64,000 nucleotides of DNA from Hansfordia pulvinata. Taxonomy: Eukaryota; Ascomycota; Sordariomycetes; Xylariales. Made by a program: the position numbers and the translations under genes. The stretch is from contig BJKQ01000007.1 in NCBI GenBank assembly GCA_006538405.1, positions 2,666,001-2,730,000 on the forward strand, in the 5' to 3' direction. Position 1 is the first letter of the stretch. Each line of letters begins with the position of its first letter. This document shows positions 33,564 to 43,836 of the stretch, piece after piece. The notes below the pieces were generated by a model that saw only the letters and a program-made list of their open reading frames with translations, had not been told where the DNA came from and made no database searches.

Positions 33564-36500
33564 ATGCGCCTCCACCCGCTGTTATCCGCCCTCGTGGCAG
33601 CGCTGCTCCTCCCCCTCGTCGCCCGCGCCCTCCTCGAGGACAGGTTCATCGCCTTCGACGAGACGCCGGGCTGCGTCGCCGTCCACAAGGCTACCATCGT
33701 CTACTCTGCCGACGACCCCGTCGGCGTCCGCATCGCCGCCGACAGCCTCGCCGGCGACCTCGAGCAGATCACCGGCACTCGCCCCCGCGTCGTCGCCTTT
33801 GACGACTCCACCTCCCCCAGCCAGCTCAGTCGCCATGTCGTCCTGGCCGGTACCGCCGGCTCCGCTCTGATGCGCCGGCTGGCTGCCACCGCCCGCGACG
33901 GCGATGGCAACGACGGCGGAGGAGGGCGCGAAGGAGGAGGCGCCGTCGTTGACGTGTCCCGCGTGGCCGGCAAGTGGGAGACGTTCCAGACCAGCGTGGT
34001 GGCGGTGCCGGCGCTGCGCGTCGACCGGGCGCTGGTCATTGTCGGCAGCGACAAGAGGGCCGTCATGTTTGGCCTGTACACCCTGGCCGAGCAGGCCGGG
34101 CAGTCTCCGTACGATCCCCTTGCCGTTGCGCCTCGCGAGGGTGCTACATATCTAGGTACTTAGGCAGCTGACAGCCAGAACAGATTTCACTGGTGGGCCG
34201 ACGTGCCGGCCGAGCAGCACGACGCCGTCTATGCGCCCAACAAGACGCTGGTGTTTGGCGAGCCCAGCGTCAAGTACCGCGGGCTGTTCATCAACGACGA
34301 GGCCCCCGGCTGACCGGGTCTGTCTACCACCACATCCCGCTCCATAACCTTCCCGCCAGGGCCATTGCTGACTTTCCGAGTTTGTGACGACGGAATACAG
34401 GTGGTGGTCCAAGTACCACGACGCGGTGCACTACCCGCTCGACACCGAGTTCTACAGCCACGTCTTCGACATGCTGCTGCGCCTGCGGGCCAACTTCATG
34501 TGGCCGGCCATGTGGCGGTCGTTCGTGCCGCCGCCCGGCAACGTCTTCTTCACCGACGACCCGGGCAACATGCAGCTGGCCGACGACTACGGCATCGTCA
34601 TCTCCACCAGCCACCACGAGCCCATGCAGCGCGCCACCAACGAGTGGGACGAGGCCGCCCAGGGCCCCTGGAGCTGGGTCTCCAACAAGGACCGCGTCGC
34701 CGCCTTCATGCGCGACGGCGTCCGCCGCGCCGCCGGCAACGAGTCCTACTTCACCCTCGGCATGCGCGGCCCCGCCGACGGCCCCATCGACGGCGACGAC
34801 CCCGTCGGCATCCTCACGGACGTCTTTGCCGAGCAGCGCCAGATGCTGCGCGACTACTACGGCGCAGACGCCTCGCCCAACCGTGAGATTTCCCCCTTCT
34901 CATCATAAGCATTACGATCTAGTGACGACTGTCTGTAACGATGGTCCATCTGACTGACCCCGGCGTGCAGAGCTGTGGGCCATCTACAAGGAGGTGGCCA
35001 CGTACTACGCCGCCGGGTTGGTGCCCCCGGAGGACGTGACGCTCATGTTCACCGACGACAACTGGAGCAACATCCAGCGGCTGCCTACGCCCGAGGAGGC
35101 GGCGCGGAGCGGTGGCATAGGCGTGAGTGTCATTTCGTTTTCTCGACTCGAGTCTGGGTACTGTTTCTGCGAGCATCTCGATGGTCCTTGTGATCCCCTC
35201 CGTTTCCGCCTCTCTTCCGTTTACTGCCTCTGGCTCCTTCCTTCTTCATCTTTTGTGCGCCCACTTCACTCGACAGTCTTCGCACCGAGATCCCCGAAAT
35301 TGAAAAAGAAGAAGAAAACACCCGTTTTTGATGTATGAAACTGACTCCCTCATCAGCTCTACTTCCACCTGGAATACCTCGGCGGCCCCAAAGGATATAA
35401 ATGGCAGAACACCAACAACCTTGTGAGTTCTCCCCCTCCAGACCGACATCTGAGCTCACTGACACCGCCAAACCCCCATTCGCAGGCCAAGGTCTACAAG
35501 GAGCTGTTCCAGGCCTACGAGCGAGGCGTGGACCGCATCTGGGTCATCAACGTGGGCGACATCAAGCCGCTCGAGATGCCCTTTAACATGGTCATGGAGA
35601 TGGCGTGGGACGTGTCGCGGTTCGACTTTGCCACGATCCCGGCCTTCCTCAAGGCCTTCGCCGAGCGCGAGTTTGCCGTCCACGACGGCACCGGCGTCGC
35701 CGCCGCCCTCATGGAGCACAGCCGGCTGATCGGCACGCGCAAGTTCGAGTCGACGCAGCCCGACACGTACTCGGCCAAGAACTACCGCGAGAGCGAGCGG
35801 GTGCTGCTGGAGTGGCGGCGCCTCGCGGAGACGGTGGTGGCGCTGGCCCGCGACGACGTGCCCCGGGCCTCGCGCGACGCCTACTGGCACCACGTCGAGT
35901 ACCCTGTGCTGGCGGGCTACTACTACCACGGCGTGGTGCTGGGCCTGGAGCGCAACCAGCGCATGGGCTTCGAGCGGCGCAACGCGGCCAACGCGGCGGC
36001 GGCGGCGGTGCTCGACTACTTCGACCGCGACTTCGACCTGACCGAGGCCTACGACGCGATGCGGGGCGGCAAGTGGCGCGGGATCCTGGCGCAGCCGCAC
36101 TACGACACGTACAGCCAGACGGCGCCGGAGAACTGGAAGGAGGCGACCAAGGATGTCGTGACGGGCCTGTGGTACGTGCAGCTGCGCCAGAACGCGACCT
36201 ACGCGTTCGGCAGCCTGGGCATCGCCCCGAGGGCTCCGACTGTGCCCTCTGGCAGGGCCGCAGCCTGCCGTCGGCCGACCGCTCCGCGCCGACCATTGAT
36301 CCGTTCGCGCCGCGCCTGCCGCGGATGGACCGCTTCGGCGGCACGGCCGTCGACGGCGCCTGGGCGGTCGACCTGTTCCACCGTGGCGACCAGCGCGCGC
36401 CCATCCGCTGGGCTCTCGACGTGCCCGTGGACTGGGTCGCGTTCGACGAGGTCCGGGGCACGCTGTCCAAAGACCACTCCCAGCAGCGCCTCGCCGTCAC

Positions 36501-37400
36501 GGTGGACTGGGACCGCGTGCCCGAGGGCTTCGACGGCGAGGTCCTGGTGCGCATCGACTTCGACACGGAGCCCTGGTTCGACCTGATCCACCTGCCCATC
36601 GCCGACCGCCGCGTGCCCGAGGGCTTCGCGGGCTACCCGGAGACCTCGGGGGTCATCTCCATCGAGGCCCCCGGCTTCCAGCGCTCGTCCGGCGGCGGCG
36701 GCGGCGGCGGCTCGGGGTGGGGTTCGAGAGGATTCCGTACCTGGGCACGCGGACGCGGACCGGGAGCCTGGCGCTGCGGCCGTACGCGGCGGCGCGGGCG
36801 CCGGGGGGCTCGTCGGAGGCGGCGGCGCGGGCGGCGTGGGCCGAGTACGACGTGTTCCTGTTCCGGGGCGAGGCGCGGCCGCTGGTGGCGTGGGTGTACG
36901 TCAACGGGGCGCTGGACACGGACCCGGAGCGGCCGATGATGTTCTCGCTCACGATCGACCAGGACTCGACGCCGCGGACGTGGGCGCGGCTGCTCCCGGA
37001 GCCGGGCAGGGCCGGGGACACGCCACCCGGATGGATGGAGAGGGTGGCGGACCACGTGTGGAGGATCGACGTGCACTTTGGCGACGTCGGGGGCGGGAAG
37101 CACACGCTGCGGTGGAAGACCAACTCGCCCGAGGTGTACCTGGAGAAGATCGTGGTGGACTGCGGCGGGCTGCGGGACAGCTACCTGGGCCCGCCGGCGA
37201 CGGCGCGGGTGGGCGGTGACGGCGAAGGGGAGGCTATTCGGATGCCGGGCGGGGTTGAGGTGGAGGAGGAGGCTATTCGGATGCCTGGCAGGGTTGAGGT
37301 GGAGGAGGAGGAGGAGGAGGAGGTGATACGGCTGCCTAGCGAGGACAAGACGGCGGGCCAGGGGGAGCAGGCGCCGCTGAATGATATTGGGGACTTGTAG
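33564..37400 (+). CDS. Secreted GH115 xylan alpha-1,2-glucuronidase, six exons, three frame breaks
   Basis: Exons 33564-34108, 34184-34317, 34401-34882, 34971-35122, 35357-35422 and 35486-37400, about 1,098 residues after three single-base repairs (near 34308-34311, 36225-36228 and 36719-36722). A signal peptide (MRLHPLLSALVAALLLPLVA) is followed by the GH115 N-terminal domain. The TIM-barrel region holds FHWWADVP, VKYRGLFINDEAPG, LRLRANFMWPAMW and YFHLEYLGGPKGYKW, then the helical region and a C-terminal beta domain (FERIPYLGTRTRTGS, DTDPERP, VYLEKIVVDCGG). GH115 enzymes remove (4-O-methyl)glucuronic acid side chains from xylan, so this acts outside the cell in hemicellulose breakdown. The last ~45 residues are an acidic repeat (AIRMPG...VEVEEE, 13-residue period). 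Start chosen at the signal peptide; an in-frame ATG at 33531 lies upstream. Identification is firm. Confidence 0.92.
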
Positions 37401-37734
37401 TGTACGTGATTTCCCTGGTTTGGGTTCAGACGTAGGACATGTGTTGGGAGATGTGTTGAACATTTTCCTACCCTGTACATGGCTTCCCAGCTTTTCTGCC
37501 TTGGATAACACAGTTGGTTGCTACATTTACATCTACACGCCAAACCCATTTCTTCAGCTGCTGCTGCGATTCCTCGAAACATGTCTCGCGAGAACTTTGC
37601 CATCATTTCTCTACCATATACCCCACCCTCAGCTTCTCGACCCTGGACAGCACACAGTGGCAAAACCTACAGGTGATCTACATCTCTACCTTACATTCCT
37701 AGCCACCTACCTACCTTACCTACCGACCAGACAT
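37401..37734. other. Short convergent intergenic region
   Basis: Lies between the stop codons of GH115 and the aldoxime dehydratase gene. T- and C-rich, consistent with overlapping 3' UTRs. Contains an ACCTACCTTACC tract near 37700-37725. Confidence 0.5.
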
Positions 37735-39171
37735 CTACTCCCTAGCGCCCGCAGGCCGCCCGCACAGGGAGGTCAGCATGCCGGTGGCGGGGTGGCAGCC
37801 GATGTACTCGAAGAGCTGCTGCGCGGGCTCGAGGACGGCGACCTCGTGGAAGAGGCGCAGGGCGATGTCGTTGTCGAGGCTCTTGGCGTAGCGGAAGAAG
37901 CCGCCGAAGATGTCGAGGTGGGTCTTGTGCTCGCGGCTCCAGCGCTCGAGGGAGGCCAGGTCGTCAAAGTAGGCCAGGCCGAAGGTTCGGTCTGTCGTCG
38001 TCGTTTCCGTCCCTGCTGGCTCTGGTGGCAGGACGTCCATCAGCCGGCAGCTGTAGCAGCCGACCTCGTCCCCGCGGTCCCGCAGGAAGTCCATCCCGCG
38101 GCGCAGCGTGGGCGCCATGGAGGACAGGTACAGCTGGCGCTCGGCCGGCGGGGTGGCGGACCAGTCCTGCCCGGAGCGGATGACGGCCAGGTTGCGGCGC
38201 CCGGGGATCCGGACGCGTTGGGGTTTACTGCTCCTCATCTGTCGCCGCCCCCTGTCGTCTTCTTCTTCTTCTTCTTCTTCTTCTTCTTCTTTCTCCCCTG
38301 ACAACAACAACCCGGCAAAGTCCATCCGGGCCTCCTCGCCCGCCAGCGCGTCGGCCTGGGAAAGGGGAAGCCGCTCGCGCATGGAGCCCCAGTAGGCGTG
38401 CTCGCGGACCTGGCCGCTGACCCCGGAGCGCAGGTGCGCCGCGCCCTCGGGCAGCTCGGTCTGCGTGAAGACGGTCTCGAAGCGGTCGAGGGTGGGCAGG
38501 AGGACCTCGAGGAAGAGGCCGCATCTGCCGCCGTCGCCGTTCCTGTCTCGGTCTCCTCCCGTCTTCTCAATGTCCTTTATTGCTTCCGAAGAATCAGGGC
38601 CAGAGGAGAAGGAGGGGGAAGAAAGGGAGTCGTTGTGATGGAGGAGACCCCACCACCGCGCGAAGCCGCTCCGCCTCCCCCAGGCCTCCCACGCCGCCGC
38701 CCCGCCGCGCCAGTACGCCACCACGACCGTGTTGCGGCGCCCGCGCGCGTCGACGGCCGAGGCGGTCTCCCAGAAGGCCGGGCGGCAAGAGCTGCTGCTG
38801 CTGCTGCTGCTGCTGCTGTCTTCCTCGGCGCCCTCCTGTGTCCCTTTGCTGTCGTTGTTGTCGTCGCCTTCCCAGGTGACGAAGGACTTGATCTTCTCCA
38901 GGAGGGCGGTCTCGCCGGCTGTGAAGGTGGGGGGACCTTGTTGCTGTTGCTGCTGCTGCTCGTCGCTCGGGGTGGTAGTAGCAGAGGTAGAAGTCGGTGG
39001 CGGCCCCTGGACGCCCAGGTAGGCGACGGCGAGGTCCTTGGCGTCCTCGGGGAAGCGCGCGGCGTAGGACGGGTAGGGGGGCACGTGGCCGTCGGGGGCG
39101 CGGGAGGGGAGGGCCGCGGGGCCCCGGGCCGGCTGGCGGAGGTGCGGCGGGATCGCGGAGTCCAGGGCCAT
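37735..39171 (-). CDS. Haem-containing phenylacetaldoxime dehydratase-like protein
   Basis: An intact single-exon frame of 478 residues. The ATG at 39171 (MALDSAIPPHLRQPA) is the natural start, since upstream in-frame codons are leader-like. The family is recognised from RPARGPAALP and YPSYAARFPEDAKDLAVAYLGVQ at the N-terminus and THLDIFGGFFRYAKSL with HEVAVLEP near the C-terminus. The first of the latter two holds the conserved His region that serves the haem in this family. Members dehydrate aldoximes to nitriles, or act on related substrates. A fungal substrate is not established here, and no nitrilase gene is nearby. Unusual are long single-residue tracts: Gln7, Ser10 and Glu10 inserted in loops, encoded by CAG, AGC and GAA repeats. 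No signal peptide, so probably cytosolic. Family call good, substrate unknown. Confidence 0.82.
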   Translation of the reverse strand: MALDSAIPPHLRQPARGPAALPSRAPDGHVPPYPSYAARFPEDAKDLAVAYLGVQGPPPTSTSATTTPSDEQQQQQQQGPPTFTAGETALLEKIKSFVTWEGDDNNDSKGTQEGAEEDSSSSSSSSSSCRPAFWETASAVDARGRRNTVVVAYWRGGAAAWEAWGRRSGFARWWGLLHHNDSLSSPSFSSGPDSSEAIKDIEKTGGDRDRNGDGGRCGLFLEVLLPTLDRFETVFTQTELPEGAAHLRSGVSGQVREHAYWGSMRERLPLSQADALAGEEARMDFAGLLLSGEKEEEEEEEEEEDDRGRRQMRSSKPQRVRIPGRRNLAVIRSGQDWSATPPAERQLYLSSMAPTLRRGMDFLRDRGDEVGCYSCRLMDVLPPEPAGTETTTTDRTFGLAYFDDLASLERWSREHKTHLDIFGGFFRYAKSLDNDIALRLFHEVAVLEPAQQLFEYIGCHPATGMLTSLCGRPAGARE

Positions 39172-39414
39172 CTCTTTCTTTTTTTTTTCTTTTTCGGTGG
39201 CACGTGGTTTATACGAGTAGAGAGTTGGTTCGCTTGTCCAGGACGGCGGCGGTATACTGGCGCGGGCTGTCTGTTGCAATTGGTTGGACAGAGGACACTC
39301 GTCAGAAACGTGGGGGGAAAGGGGGGAGGGAAGGGGAGGGAAAGTAAGCGACGCGGGATGGAAGAGGGACACAGATAAGACAAGACGGAAGAGGCATATG
39401 ATACGAGCGTGATG

Positions 39415-39449
<35 letters not shown>

Positions 39450-40114
39450 GTTCCTGGCACGTTCAACCCATCAACTCGGATTGTTGCCTTGATGGGTCTC
39501 GGGCTGCTGCTGGTCTTGGCTTGGAGGCATCAAATGTGGTGCTGAAGCTCAAATCCATGCGGCGCATACATGCAGACATCGGAATCCCACAGTCTCTTGA
39601 CCAAAAAAGGGGGGAGGGGGCCTATGGACCTATCACCGGCATACTGATGAATGTTCGTCAGCGGTCCGCCGTCCTGAATAAGCGATCCGTCATAGTCGCA
39701 CGCATCGAATCATCGTAAGCAGCGGCGCCCCACGTCGGCTACCGCACAGCAAACAGCCCGGGGATCTCTCTTGTCTCTCTTGTCAGTCAGGTCAGGCAGC
39801 GGCATACTCTCCGTCCATACTATCCGTACTCGGAGGCAGTGAGCAGGGGGAAACCCACCGCCGACGGGGATCGTCGTCCTTCGGGACATGACAAGGGATG
39901 AGAGTTGCATGTTGGCCCCTGTGCCCCTCCCCCCGGGGCCTATCCACATTTCATTTCGAACGCCGCCGCTGTCACTGACAAACCCCCCCGCACGCACGCA
40001 CGCACGCACGCACGGGAGGATCGAGAGTCGCAACGGCGGCGGGTGCGGGTACGGGTCTTCGTACTCTCCCCTGCTCACGCCCAGCCGACGATGCTACCGA
40101 GGCCAACCAACCCC

Positions 40115-40170
40115 CTTTCCTTTCCTTTCCTTTCCTTTCCTTTCCTTTCCTTTCCTTTTGCTTTCCTTTC
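40115..40170. repeat. (CCTTT)n pentanucleotide repeat
   Basis: About ten tandem units with minor interruptions at the right end. Confidence 0.9.
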
Positions 40171-40958
40171 CCTTGTCTTTTTCCCTTCCACTTTTGCGCT
40201 CTCTTCACCGGCTCGGAACTGCCTAGGGCACCCGAAGAAGGCATCGATCGCGCGCAGCAGAGTGGACAGGGCGCAGCAGAATGGACAGGACCGAGAAACC
40301 CTGGCATGTCGGGTATGCTTCCCGTTCTCGTGGGGGGGTGGAGGCGGGGACGACGTTGCAGAAGCCAGCCGAACGAACGAACTGACGGGCCGGGGTGCCG
40401 CATTTTTGTCTCCGGGGCCCTGCCCGCCCTGTCCTGCCTGCGCTGATCGGCGGCGTCCAACCAGGCCTACCCGGCAGTGCATGACAGCTGAAAGAGCGCG
40501 CGTGGAGAAAGACAGGAGGATGGTGGATGCCTTCCGCAACGGGGCCCTCGGTCTCGGTGCATCAGTACATACTCATCAGTTGCTGCGTTGTATCGAGGCT
40601 GGGGGACGGAGGGGGGTTTTACTTGTACGAGTACGCCATTCTGAACCCCGGCACGTGCTTCATTCTCGCCAGGGGAGCGTGCAGAAAGAGGAGGCGGGCA
40701 GGCAGGCATCCCGGCGACAGCGATGATGGGCCAACATGAATGAACGTTTCGGTCCTTTTCCGTTCTGCCTGTCTGGCTGTTTGGTTGGGGGGTTGTAGTC
40801 GTTCGTAGGCAGATGGATGTGCGGGATAACAACAGTACGATCCCCTTTCTTCCTATCTCGAATCCATCGGCACAGACACAGACAGGGCCTTATCATATCG
40901 TATCATCAGCTCGTCTGCGTGTTCCTCGCCTTTTGCGAGGCTGCCCGAGATTCCAATT

Positions 40959-40984
40959 CCCCCCCCCCCCCCCCCCCCCCCCCC
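40959..40984. repeat. Poly-C tract (26 nt), longest in window
   Basis: Uninterrupted C run about 300 nt upstream of the rhodopsin-like gene. Confidence 0.95.
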
Positions 40985-41254
40985 TCAACCTGTGAGGGTC
41001 CATTTCTTCGATTCGATGGAGAGAACGAGAGACAGAGAGAGAGAACCAGCATCACGATCCCCGCGCTCCGAGCCGAGCCGGGAAGCCCTCCTCACTCTCA
41101 CAAAAACCCAACAGCCGCCGCGCAAGCCGCCGAACCGCCTGAATTAGGTAACCACTAGGCAGGTATCGAGGACGACAAATAAATCCGAAAGAGGCGCAGT
41201 GGTTCCGGCAGCCAACAACACGCGCCAGAAGCAAGACACACACACACACGACGA

Positions 41255-41287
<33 letters not shown>

Positions 41288-41288
<1 letters not shown>

Positions 41289-43305
41289 TGCCCGCGTCGC
41301 CGTTCCAGACCGAGGCGTGGTCCGAGTACGGCGTCGGCCTGCTCATCCTGCTGCTGCGCATCGCGTACCGCTGCCGCTGCTGCGTCGGCTGGCGCTGGGA
41401 CGGCGACGACTGGTTCGCCCTCGCCGCCGTCTTCTTCTGGACTGTAAGTAAAGGCTTTTCGACTTGCTTCCTTGCTTGCCACCTGAAGGGCGGTTTTTCT
41501 GACGATGGAAAAAAAAATAGGGGGAGCTCTGTATGCTCGAACTGATCGGTGCGTCGTCTCCCTTTCTCTCCTGTCATCAGCCTCGCACACCTCTCGGCCC
41601 GAGGGAGGGAGGGAGCATGACTGGGACTAACACTTGAGACGACAAAAAAAAAACAGGCCAGTACGGGTCGATCACGGGCATCACCGACGAGGCGGCGCTG
41701 GCCATGACCCCCGAGCAGGTCGAGCGCACCGTCGTAGGCAGCAAGTGCCTGCTGGCCGGCTGGTGTCTGTACGTGACGCTCATCTGGTGCCTCAAGGCCT
41801 GCATGCTCTTCATGTTTGCCCGGCTCACGTAAGACACAAGACCCCCGCTGTCCTCGTCGTCCGTCTTAAATCTTTTCACCAGGAAATACATCTGAGGCTG
41901 ACTGTGCTTTCCCTCCCCTCCCCTCACAGCTTGAACCTGAGCCAGCAGAAGCTCGTCAAGGTCACCGCGGCGCTGAGCGCCCTGGCCTACGTCGCCACCA
42001 TGATTGTCATCCTGACCAAGTGCCAGCCCTTTGAGGCCAACTGGCAGGTCTACCCATACCCGGGCGGTGCGTGTGTGCCTCTCTCTCTCTCCTTCTCGCG
42101 ATACTTTCGGATCTTTGCAAGAAAGAAAGAAAGAGAGAAGAAAAGAAGAATAAACATGGTGAAAGGGGAAAAAAGAAACTGACTCTCGAGTTTGCCCTGC
42201 AGACGCCTGCTCGCTCAACGTGCCCAACTATCTCGCCCTGGTGGTGACCAACGTGACGTGCGTTTATATATATACATACATCCCACGCCTGACACCTTAA
42301 CCCGACTGCGAACTTTCGCCCCCTCCCCCCCAAGTCGAACCTACGAAAGGCTGACACGGCACACAAACACGCTCACAGGACCGACCTGATGATCATGTAC
42401 ATCCCGATCCCGGTGCTGTGGGGATCCAAGATGCCCCTGAAGCGGTTCGTTCCCCGCAAATCCCCCAGAAACCCGATCCCCCCCCCCCCTCTCTGCTGCC
42501 TTGCTCGGAAAGCCACAACTCTAGACGTTTGTCTCTCTCCAAACCACAGTCTCCAGACCACAGAAGACGAGACTGGGAAAAAGACAGATAAGAAACCCCC
42601 AACTGACAAGCCGAGCACACACACAGGAAAATAACCTACGGCTCCTGGCTGGGCACCGGCGTCTTCATCATCGCCGCCACCCTGCTGCGCTGCGTCCTGT
42701 GCCTCGGCGACGTCTCCTCCATCAACCTGGGCACCATCTGGTCCATCCGCGAGACCTTTGTCGGCATCGCCGCCGTCAACTTCATCATCCTGCTCCCCGC
42801 GGCCCGGCAGGCGACCGCGAGGCTGAGGGACGGCTTTGTCTCCGTCGTCGCCCGCTCTTCATCAGCCGTGAGGGGCGGCGGCGGCGGCGGCGGCGGTGGC
42901 AAGGGAGAGGGGGCAGGTTCGTCGTACTATAAAAGGAGCGGAGGAGGCGGGGACGGGGGAGAGCACGAGCTCACGAGGATCGAGAGGAGGGACAAGATGA
43001 ACCGCATCCGCCGCGGGCTCGGCTGGACCTCGCTGGCCGAGGGCACCGCCGTCGACGGAGGAACCCGCGCGGGTCAGGCCACCACCACCACCAACGAGAG
43101 CCAGCTGGACCTCGCGCGGGGGATACCGGCGGCAGCACGGCGGGCGGGGACGGGGGCGGAGACAGCTTGCGGGAGGACAGCGTCGAGCGGTGCGAGAGGG
43201 GGGAGGCCCCGGGGCCGGGGCCGGGGCTGGGAGGGTAGAAATGCCGAGCCTCTGCTCGTAGTCATCCTTACCGGGGCTATGAATCCGATAGACGTGCGCC
43301 GCTGA
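41288..43305 (+). CDS. Fungal rhodopsin-like (Pth11-related) seven-pass membrane protein, seven exons
   Basis: Exons 41288-41443, 41521-41548, 41657-41828, 41930-42066, 42203-42257, 42379-42444 and 42627-43305 give 430 residues. All seven join in frame, including a 28-nt exon 2 (GELCMLELI). Landmarks of the fungal rhodopsin-domain family (Pfam Fung_rhodopsin) are visible: EYGVGLLILLLRI, WDGDDWFALAAVFFW, SKCLLAGWCLYVTLIWCLK, ATMIVILTKCQPFEANW, DLMIMYIPIPVLW and TIWSIRETFVGIAAVN. It is predicted as a seven-helix plasma-membrane protein. Some relatives such as Pth11 sense surface cues, but most are uncharacterised. The last ~100 residues (after the helices) are Gly-, Arg- and Thr-rich. The final ~60 may be in the wrong frame: one extra G at 43118-43122 would give an acidic tail ending at 43238 (408 residues). 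A CCG repeat abuts the start codon. Confidence 0.8.
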
Positions 43306-43836
43306 CCTCAATGGAAGAGTTAGTTACACGTATGCTGCGAAGATATGATCGAGCACCAGAGCAGTGTTGTGCTTGTTACCGTACGTCTGGGCTTCGTGGT
43401 CTGGGTCTTGACACCCGAGATGTGTCTTGACACCCGAGATGGGATTTCTTATACGCTCAACAAGATGTCTTTGCCGATATTTACGGCAGATGTCACGGCT
43501 CGTCTTCGCGTCAACGCGGCAACCTGATTTCGTAACTCGGGCATGTTCAGCCGACCCCTGCCCGCCATACCACACATTCGATCATGTTCACTCTCTTCCC
43601 GGAAAAGACACCCCCTCGTCCAGTCGAATTATCATACCTACCCCTATAGTAAATCCACGGGAGTGGTACCTCACATCGACACTGGCGATTACGCCCAGAA
43701 ACACACCAGTGAGTGAATCAAAAAGAAAATGTAAATTGCTTGGGTATCATATAGTGACAAATTATGGAATGGTAGTAGAAGTAAACGACCGCTGCACACA
43801 AACAAAAACCCCCGCGGGAAGGGGGAGGCCCGCGCC
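43306..43836. other. Convergent intergenic region
   Basis: Lies between the 3' ends of the rhodopsin-like gene and GH47. AT-rich, with a short direct repeat GACACCCGAGATG at 43411-43423 and 43429-43441. Nothing else recognised. Confidence 0.5.

Larger units (their letters stand above)
39172..41287. other. 2.1-kb divergent intergenic region with many simple repeats
   Basis: No gene recognised. It holds (CTGT)n/(CT)n at 39415-39449, (CACG)n at 39990-40014, a (CCTTT)n pentanucleotide at 40115-40170, a 26-nt poly-C at 40959-40984 and a (CCG)n run at 41257-41287 that abuts the ATG of the next gene. TACTCGTA-core copies lie at 39212 and 40625. Confidence 0.55.
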
